The notes under the pieces: model-generated
What the model was told of the DNA's origin: nothing
The model's input: only the letters and a program-made list of their open reading frames with translations
The model's database searches: none
NCBI GenBank assembly: GCA_030248065.1
Contig: JASAMV010007854.1
Coordinates: forward strand, 1-64,000
Direction of reading: 5' to 3'
Length of the DNA: 64,000 nucleotides
DNA from: Rhynchonema sp. JSB1_4
Lineage: Eukaryota > Nematoda > Chromadorea > Monhysterida > Xyalidae
In this document: piece by piece, positions 56,712 to 64,000 of the stretch
How positions within the stretch are numbered: position 1 is the stretch's first letter
Layout: every line of letters starts with the position of its first letter
Translations under genes and position numbers: made by a program

Positions 56712-57393
56712 TAAGCACGTCTCGCTGCAGAACACAAAGCATTTACGTTTTTTCCATAACATTTCTGCCGACGCCACAGTAAAGAGTTGCTTGAACATAG
56801 TCAGCGTGATATCGGCTGAAATGTTTTGAAAAAATACAGTATAAATAGAACGCTTGTGATCTGCAGCGAGTCGTGCTTAACCATTCAGGAATTTTTTTGG
56901 ATGGATTCTTACTTAGTCACAGTGCGAAAAAAATACCAAGATAATCCCATAAAAAATCTAGCCGTCCCATGGCCTGGCTTTCTTACGGTACCCGTATGCA
57001 CAGCAAATGAACCAACCATGCAAATGTCCGCTTTTATGGCGACAGCTGGTTGAATGGCCGATTTTGTTCGATACCATTCAGATTTTGAGACAGAAACACG
57101 AAAACATCATAAAAAGTAAAGTGTGCTGTTTACATGGCATAGAAACCTCATTTCCCGAAGGCTAATTATCGGTGCGACCTTCTGTCGGAAAGAAACGGCG
57201 CCAAAGAAAATTGGGTCCAAAAAATGTTTACCACCATTTGCGCCAAGCTTGCAGCGCGCAAGCAACAAACTCATTTTGGCGGCTGAGACCGTGTTCTTTC
57301 TGTCCATTTGTGCCGGGCTATCATGCACTCTACAAAAGCGATTGTGCTTGTTTCTGGTTACATTCACCAAGCTAATTTAGTGTCACCTCTATC

Positions 57394-57511
57394 GTCTACG
57401 ACCATACCACGCTGAATGCACGCCATCCCGTCCGATCTGGCAAGTTAAGTTGCGTCGGGCCTGGTTAGTGCTTGGATCGGAGACGGCCTGGGAACACCAG
57501 GTGTCGTAGGC
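57394..57511 (+). rRNA. 5S ribosomal RNA
   Basis: 118 nt. The ends GTCTACGAC and GTCGTAGGC form the terminal helix. Internal landmarks are CCATACCAC, CACGCCATCCCGTCCGAT, GGCAAGTTAAG, TTAGTGCTTGGATCGGAGAC and CCTGGGAACACCAGGTG. The stretch TGAATGCACGCCATCCCGTC is what I recall from nematode 5S. A T5 terminator begins about 5 nt after the end. It is single here rather than in a visible tandem array; no spliced-leader RNA gene is seen nearby. Confidence 0.95.
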
Positions 57512-58093
57512 ACACTTTTTGCCTAATCCTATTTTTTTGAAGTGGATAGATTTATGATTTACGCTTTACATCCAACTAAGTACAGTATACATGAAATACC
57601 AGGCAGCAAACATGGAACACATAGTATATATCTTTCGGCTGTGCTGCACTCGCACAAAGTGTGGTTATAATCAAAGGTCGAGGTGTTTGTGGCAAGCACA
57701 AAGCGTTGATCACACTGGCAGGTTTCGGCTCCCACCGTCTATCCCTGTCGTTTGCGTGTGTTCGGAGATCGGAGCCACGTTAGCGACGAAACGCACGACC
57801 TACATAACTATAAACTAGCCTAGCCGATTTGTTGGTCGACTTTGACTCTGAAATATACAGGTACTGCCAGTGATCACTTTTGTACAATGTGCGGGTTACT
57901 TCTGGCTTTGATCACCCCACGACCTTTGATCGGAACGCACAAGTGCAGCTAATTTAGCAAACCGAAGCAAACGTCCATAACAACACTGATAGCTAGAAAA
58001 TGAAATAATGTACTGTAGACATAAATAATCCGTTCAAAACGAGATATTATTCTACATGTTCACACAGTGTTCACGTGCATCAAGAACACATCT

Positions 58094-59508
58094 TCACACC
58101 GGGTTAGAGTAGGAGGGCGGCGGTGCCACAGGTACGACTCGGCCACGTTGATTTGCTGCTGGACCACCTTTGCAGCTGTGACCCTTACACAAGTAGCAAC
58201 AGCTGCCGCAAACGCAGATCCAAAACAAGAGACCACCGATTGCACCACCTCCGTATCTGTGATCAAAATGAAGGGCACTTTACAGACTCTGGCAACTCCA
58301 CACGAAACCAACGTAATCCCAGAGCAACCAAGGACAACGGTAGTTTCACACAGTTCCAAATGAAGGGTTATAACCCAGGGTTGGGCAAAAAAACTTCGGC
58401 GTTCTTCTTAGAAAAAACGACGTTTTTTTTAAAAACGTCGGGGTCGTTTTTCGTGTTTTTTTAAATCCTGAATTTCCTTGATTTTCCCTGATTTTTTCAG
58501 AGAAAGTACCCTGATTTTCAAAGACCATCAATTTTTTTGTCCCATTTTTTTCAAAAGATTTTCGACCAATTTTTACTTTGTCGAGATACGTCGATATACG
58601 GAGTTTGATTTTCAATGATGACCCAGGCCAAAGTTGGTCCCATGATGCGGGTCTGATATATGTTGGATCACAATTAACAAAAAAAACACAAACAAACAAA
58701 AAAAACACCCCATCTAACAGGGCGACAATCAAGACCACCACCCCCCCAAAACCCGACCAAAAAAAAAAAAAAACAAACAAAAAAAAAAAACAAACCAACA
58801 AAAACAAAAACCACCTCGCTAGAAAAGGGTTGAAACCCGTTTATTTTGCCTCAGAACACATAGAATTACTTCATTTAACCACGTTTTCTTCCCAACATGA
58901 GCGTTTTCCATTTTTTGGGGCATATTTTGGTCATCTGGGCGTTTAAAAAATCGTTTTTTTAAAAACGATTTTTTGAAAAAAAAACGTTTTTTGCCCAACC
59001 CTGTTATAACCAGGTACCAAATTACTGGCTACGTGCGCAACATGAAGCTCTAGTCTAATGATATTTGAGTTTTGCATGGTGTGGATTTTCGCAATATTCC
59101 ACTAGTGAGGAGGCCTTTGGAAGCTTTTAGAATAGCTATCATTTTGCATAAAACATCGTCGTTACACCACCCTGGTCTTTGGGAAAGTTTACGATTTTTT
59201 CTTCAAAAAAACGAAGAAAACCCCAAATAAATCCCAGGGGCAATTTAATTGGCAGTCTGCGGGGTAACACGAGGCTCAAGTTCTCACCGAGCTCGAACTC
59301 ACACATTTCACATGTTCATAAACGACATATTTCGTCTGGCTAACCTGATTCCTGACCCTCCCATCCGCTGGCGGTCCCGTTCCATTTGTTGTTGAGCAGC
59401 CTGCTCTCTGTCTGAGCCGCCGAAAGTCCTGCCAACTACACAGCGGTTGAGCACAAGTAGAATAATCAGGATCAGAAAAAGGGCCAGAGATTGCCGGACA
59501 GAGTGCAT
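58094..59508 (-). CDS. 108-aa single-pass membrane protein, cysteine-rich with PPPSY tail
   Basis: Two exons on the minus strand: 59508-59345 and 58256-58094. They total 327 nt, in frame. Exon 1 encodes a signal peptide (SLALFLILIILLVLNRCVVG) and a hydrophilic stretch (REQAAQQQMERDRQRMGG). Exon 2 starts after GATCACAG and gives YGGGAIGGLLFWICVCGSCC, a transmembrane segment running into palmitoylation-like cysteines, then a basic linker and VAPPPSYSNPV before TGA. A helix with a cysteine cluster and a PPxY motif is typical of small Shisa- or CYYR1-like adaptors that recruit WW-domain ubiquitin ligases; that assignment is by resemblance only. PPPSY is a good PPxY match. The donor is GTTAGC. The intron contains a hAT-like element. 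Confidence 0.72.
58376..59003. mobile_element. hAT-like miniature element, copy 5
   Basis: CAGGGTTGGGC...GCCCAACCCTG with the duplication TTATAACC (58368-58375 and 59004-59011). An A/C-only tract at about 58668-58815 replaces the short GGGATCTTAACAA segment found in other copies. It lies inside the intron of the 108-aa membrane protein gene. Confidence 0.9.
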
Positions 59509-59865
59509 GATTTTCACAAATTAGACGATTGATAAAAACAAGTATAGGCAAACGCATAAGGATTATTATAGTTGAAATGAGTGCTGCGGCCAAAAGCCTG
59601 ACTCACTTCAGCATTGGGTGCGCGTTCACTGTGTTCATGATGACATCATGGTTGTCAAAGGGACAACCAACATGACCAAAAGGTCAATGGCTTATATGGC
59701 CAGATCAATTACACAAAACGGGCATGTTGCCGGCTTCTGTGTGCGAAGAACCATTGTGCACTGAAAATCGAACCATTCTGGTGCCTTAATTCCGATACCA
59801 CCAACGTGTGGACAGTGACATTTACGAAAACCTGAGCGGAGATGGGGTCACGCCTCAAAATGTTA

Positions 59866-60295
59866 TTGGTCGCACGATGACTACATATATAAGAATTCAT
59901 CAAATCAATCCTGATTTTCACGTTCAGTCACTCTCAGATAAATTCTGACAGTTTTAACGTGGTTTATCTCCTTTGATCGTTGTTTTTGTGACCGTTGGAC
60001 ATAAACAGTCTAACTGCGCAGTAAAAAAGCAAGCATGAGATATACGGTTTCCCGCTTTAACCACTGTGCTATTTGTGATTCTCACAAAACATTTTCAGCT
60101 GAAAATAATCTCTCTAGCAGATCTAGTATGTAGTAGATCTAGCAGATCAACCACGTTGCCGCAAGTCTGAAACATTCTCTTTACTACATGCTTTGTGTGC
60201 GATCACGCAACGCAACGTCATTGCCCCGTCACTGTCCCTCTTTACGATTCAGGAAAAAAATTTGATCAATTCTTATAAAGTCATTGTGCGATCAA
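59866..60295. mobile_element. Mariner-like miniature element (TTGGTCGCACAATGAC family), copy 5, enlarged
   Basis: It has the usual TA-flanked ends but is about 430 bp. An extra block lies near 59938-60060, and a local duplication AGCAGATCTAGTATGTAGTAG near 60117-60150. Confidence 0.85.
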
Positions 60296-60530
60296 TACCA
60301 TCTTAGCTTGATTTCGCGCCTGATGGAGTGGAGAAGAGCATTCTGGCAGCCAGCTTAACGAGTAAAATTGCCACGAGAGCACGAAAATTCACCTGTTTTC
60401 ACAGACGTCCTTCAATCTCTGCCGCACAGCAATAGAACAAAATAGCACTGTGGTCAAATCAAGTTGTGAAATCACATGTATTATTTCTCGCGCTAATTTG
60501 GGGCTCATGTTTTATTGATTGATTTGACGA

Positions 60531-60903
60531 CAGTATAGTCCAGCTACGAACTCATGAGACGACTTATTTTGAAGTTGAGTTGGGAGGATCCAATAATGTT
60601 CCGGTTCCACGTATTTCGGAAATGAAAGAAAGAGAAACGCATATTATTTTTTTAAAAACACGCTCTCCACCTCGGTGCGTAAATTCCCTTTCGACTCCCA
60701 AAACATTTGCGCGTTGAACGATGTTGCTGTTCGCGTCAGCACGCAACAAATTGAGGTCAGCCAGCTGGAACTTGTCATCATGTCTCTCGGCCCAATCTCT
60801 TTCTTTTGTTTGCGAAAACCCGTGTAACCGGCGCATTTTTGAATCTGGCCAGGCAAGCTTTAAAAAGAGCGTCTCATGAGCACGTGGTTGGACTATACTA
60901 CTG
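60531..60903. mobile_element. Inverted-repeat element (CAGTATAGTCCA ends)
   Basis: GACAGTATAGTCCAGCTACG...CTCATGAGACG at the left and the complement CGTCTCATGAG...GGTTGGACTATACTACTGTC at the right. Its core (60660-60775) is shared with the element at 36046-36265 in the opposite orientation. Confidence 0.8.
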
Positions 60904-63205
60904 TCCAAAACGTGAGCTGCGGAGGTCAGATCAGGCTGCGGCCGCGAAACGGGATTCTACGTAGATAACAGACCATAACGACCGATTTTGAATATATCGT
61001 GACAGTGCATACTTGGTCGCGATTGTACTGTATCTATTGTAGCGTTCAACTACTTATTTTGACCAGCGTAAAAATATATTTTCCCCTGCAGCGGAAAGCA
61101 AAAGGTAGGACGTGTGGCCGGCTTTCCCGCACTCCTCCGCACGTGACTTATCGAATTGGAAGAGATCGCGCGCCCTTTTTCGTAGAAGAGATTCTGTGTG
61201 ACTTTGTGTTTTCGTGTGTGACAATCAGTGCTGTGAGACTGCAACTAACCTGTTTGTGATAAACGTCGAGAAGAAAGAACCCGCGGGCTCGTATTCGTGA
61301 AGTGACTGGCGTGAAACGCAGTCCCGGAGTGGCCAGTGGCACTCGGCGGGGCCTTTCGTGAGGTTTGGTGTTTGATATTGTTTGTGTGCCTAAACCGTGT
61401 TTCCAGCCTAGGCCCGCCCGATCGTGCCGTGGCCGGGTCTCCAAGTGTGCAAAGGAGGCCGTATCGTAAGGTGCCGGGCAGTGCCACGCCTTACGGTTAC
61501 ACGTGGTGAGCCGAACGAAAGGATTCGAGTGGAGCAAAAAGAGAGGGGTAAAGTTTGAGAGGTTTGGGGGGGAATTTGAAATTTATTTTCCCTCCTAATT
61601 TTGGGGTTTTTGCACCATAAAACCCCCTAAAATTATATTGCGAGATCTCGCCCCGGCCGCCCCATCACCGCGCCCGCACCCCCACTCAATTTGCTGCGCG
61701 GGCCCGACCAAAAAAGGGCCCCGACTCGCCGTCTACCTACACCGAAGACAAGACAAAGCCAGAAGTTGGAACGAGGACAGTTTGAGGCCGCTCGCGATAG
61801 CAGAAAAGAAGGAGAGACCGACCCCCAGACGCAATACCGGAGACTTCTGGGCGGTGGTCTAGGGGGCAGGTAAGTGATTAGTAGAATAGTGAGCTTTTTG
61901 CCAGATTTTTTTCGGTTTTTTGAATTTTCGGATTGGGATCTCCGACGTCACCGGCTGCTTTGTGAACCACCAGCAGTCCGGACATCCCAACAAACCCAGG
62001 ATCGATCGGGTTTGTTGCCAACGCGACGAACGAGACGAGAACCCCCCAGCGAGCAACGAGCGACAAGACGAAGGGCCGAGCCGAGCCGAGCCGAGCCGAG
62101 ACGATACCAGCGAAAAGGACCAAACATCGCGCGCAGCAGCTGAAAAAGTGATAAAATCACTTTTTCCAGAACCTAAAAGTACATTGCAACAGATATCTCA
62201 CGAAAGTGAGATATAAAATTTGAAAAAGAAGCAAAAAGCTTCAAAATTTGGGGCATTTTTCGGGATTTTGCATTTTAGGTGCAAAATCGGCAATTTTTAA
62301 CTCAAGCCCCACGGGTCATCGTTAAAAAGGTACGATTTAGTGCTGAGAACCTTCGTCGCGTCGTTGAACCCAACTACAGAGCAACAAAAAGGCAGTAGGA
62401 GCGAAGGACGAGCCGAAAAAACGCCGAAAATCGACGCGCCCAGGAGCAAAGCAGCGGAAGGCGCGTGAACGACAACAAAATCATCTTCCTCGTGCACCCC
62501 AGCGTGTGGTTGTCCAAAAAGTGACAGCCATACGCTCGAGACACCAGAACTCTCGCCAATTTTTCCATTTTTGAGAAAAAACTTGGAAAAATTCGACGGA
62601 AAACCGACGGAGCATAAATTCGCCACGATCAGATAAAAACACAAACACGCAGCAGTATTTGACGACAGATTTTACGACTCAACTTTGTGGATACGCAACG
62701 CAGGAGCTTCATCGACGCAAAAACAGAAAGCCCCCGGCGAATCAAGCTCAGCGAAAGCAAAACCAAACAAATCGGACGTAAATCCACGGAGATATCAACG
62801 TGTATACCCGGAATATACACCTTGTTTGCGAATAACAGGCAGAATTTCAACATTTTCGAGGCTGCACTTCAACAGGAAAGCGAGTTCAGGCTGAAATAAC
62901 TTCAGCCACGGTACCCAACAACTTGTTGCCATCTTTTCACCGCAAAATCGCTGCAGAATTTGTGATTTATCCGCTGATAAATCACCGATTTTCGACGCTT
63001 CATCCCAATTGACATAGCCGATCTGCATTCTCATTGGTTGTTGGCGCGCACATCAGCCAATCAGCGTGCAGCACAGAAACACGTCAGCACCAGCGAGTTC
63101 AGCACAGCCTGCAGTGAAGTCGCCCAGCTTTTCAATAGCCAGATACCGTAGTATCTGACTCGGATCGCATTGAAGCACAACTGCAAGGAGTGCCAGCTCC
63201 CATAA
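60904..63205. other. GC-richer region, possible 5' part of a retroelement or long 5' UTR
   Basis: Base composition changes here: several C/G runs, and five GCCGA repeats near 62078-62100. Short frames such as 61920-62216, ending KVIKSLFPEPKSTLQQISHE, look coding-like but are interrupted by stops. Nothing could be named. It leads directly into the CCHC open frame, so it may be its non-coding leader or a decayed N-terminal part. Confidence 0.4.
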
Positions 63206-64000
63206 CCTACTGATACGGCGTCATCACGCTTTTTGGAGTCACGATTGGGTATTGACACGTTCTGTGAAAGGATCGACCAACTTTTGGAGGAGCACAAACA
63301 GCGACAAGCGGACGACAGGATGACGACACCTCGAAACTCGCGTTTCCTGAGCCCGAATCGGCCGACGTGCACGACGTGCGGAGTACCCGGACATCATCAG
63401 ATGGAATGTCCGCATTTCAATCGACAACAGCTACCGCTGGCAGAACAACCCGGACAGCAGAACGAACCGCGTCGCAGGTACAGCTCAACAGTTCGGCAGC
63501 CGCTACAGCCACGTGCACCCGTACAGCCAGCACCTGCGCAGAATACAACACGGCAGTTCCTGATGCAGCAAGGCGACTTTCCTCCGCTCATGCCCGAGGC
63601 AACGAACACAAAGCGTCAGCCGAAGCCCGTCATCCCAAAAATAGCACGGAATGAGTGGCGTAAACAGCAGCGAGAGGCGAATGAGGCATATATCGAACAG
63701 GAACGTCAGGATAACAAAGCCGTGCAGCGAATGCTGACAAAATTGGACAAAAGCGGTCGAAAAAAAGTGGTTCGCTCGTCGAAGCCGAAGAAAACTTCGA
63801 CACCCACAGACGCGCAACAGCAGCCGCCAAGCATGAACGGCCCGTCACCAGTACCTAATGTTTCAGGCCGACCAGCAGCAATCACACAAACGTCGCCAGG
63901 CATTTTAGCGCCACAGCAGGCTGCACAGGACCGCACACAGTACACAGCTAGTATGTCGCCAACGTTGCTGCGCAAACATTTGAACCCGAACATCCAGATT
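63206..64000 (+). CDS. Gag/ORF1-like protein with CCHC zinc knuckle, runs off the window
   Basis: One frame stays open from 63206 to the window end with no stop (264 codons). The first ATG is at 63320. Coding character begins earlier (RLGIDTFCERIDQLLEEHKQ), so an upstream start or frameshift is possible: another frame before 63206 reads VSDSDRIEAQLQGVPAPIT. A classic C-x2-C-x4-H-x4-C knuckle, CTTCGVPGHHQMEC, lies about 17 residues after the ATG. A Gln/Pro/Arg-rich stretch, a charged segment (NEWRKQQREANEAYIEQERQ) and a Ser/Pro/Gln-rich tail follow. Single zinc knuckles with low-complexity flanks are typical of retrotransposon Gag or LINE ORF1 nucleic-acid-binding proteins, and also of some host RNA-binding proteins. 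No reverse transcriptase is visible because the window ends. Confidence 0.65.

Larger units (their letters stand above)
55623..56928. mobile_element. TTGGTCGCAC relative interrupted by two TTAA elements
   Basis: The outer ends (GGTCGCACAATTACTGCACC and TACTTAGTCACAGTGCGA) and the sub-terminal TTTTCCTGAATGGTTAA match the relative at 48859-49107. At that TTAA, two separate inverted-repeat elements are inserted side by side (55679-56320 and 56325-56711). The host sequence resumes at GCACGTCTCGCTGCAG. Confidence 0.82.

Overview
The window looks like nematode nuclear DNA. Three independent observations support this. The 5S rRNA gene at 57394-57511 closely resembles nematode 5S. The nematode telomere hexamer TTAGGC occurs as short interstitial arrays near 15.96-16.17 kb. 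The coding content is typical of nematodes: ShK, TIL, Kunitz, cysteine-rich-repeat, C-type lectin and sushi domains. Genes are split into many small exons, mostly with phase-1 introns, and the introns and spacers are filled with short non-autonomous DNA transposons. Almost none of the long open frames is a whole gene, so I rebuilt genes exon by exon from splice sites, reading phase and domain continuity. These models are inference without transcript support, but the main ones keep frame through every junction.

Layout. 1-3.7 kb: a large inverted repeat carrying two copies of a one-domain TIL inhibitor gene, the left copy frameshifted. 5.1-8.9 kb (+): a secreted protein with about five TIL domains. 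12.7-22.1 kb (+): a complete seven-exon VIP36/LMAN2-type cargo lectin of 342 aa. 24.6-29.3 kb (+): a seven-exon Stum/SPEC3-family membrane protein. 30.9-31.7 kb (+): part of an unrecognised four-helix membrane protein. 34.5-45.8 kb (-): a very modular secreted gene that alternates a 6-cysteine module of invariant spacing with a variant ShK module, about ten and twelve copies. 48.3-50.3 kb (-): a secreted ShK-Kunitz-cysteine-rich mosaic. 53.0-55.3 kb (+): a selectin-like type I membrane protein (C-type lectin, two sushi domains, one transmembrane helix). 57.4 kb: 5S rRNA. 58.1-59.5 kb (-): a 108-aa membrane protein ending near PPPSY. 63.2 kb to the end (+): an open CCHC zinc-knuckle frame that runs off the window.

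The rest is mostly miniature transposons. Hallmarks visible in the sequence are 8-bp target duplications with CAGGGTTG or CAGTGG ends (hAT-like), TA duplications (mariner-like), and TTAA duplications with long inverted repeats. Several are nested; the clearest case, at 50.9-52.8 kb, is three layers deep.

The most noteworthy items are the amplified 6-Cys/ShK exon array, its odd ShK cysteine pattern, the transposon end that abuts one of its exons, the telomere-like arrays inside an inverted-repeat element, and A/C-only junk tracts that interrupt otherwise conserved copies and may be sequencing artefacts.
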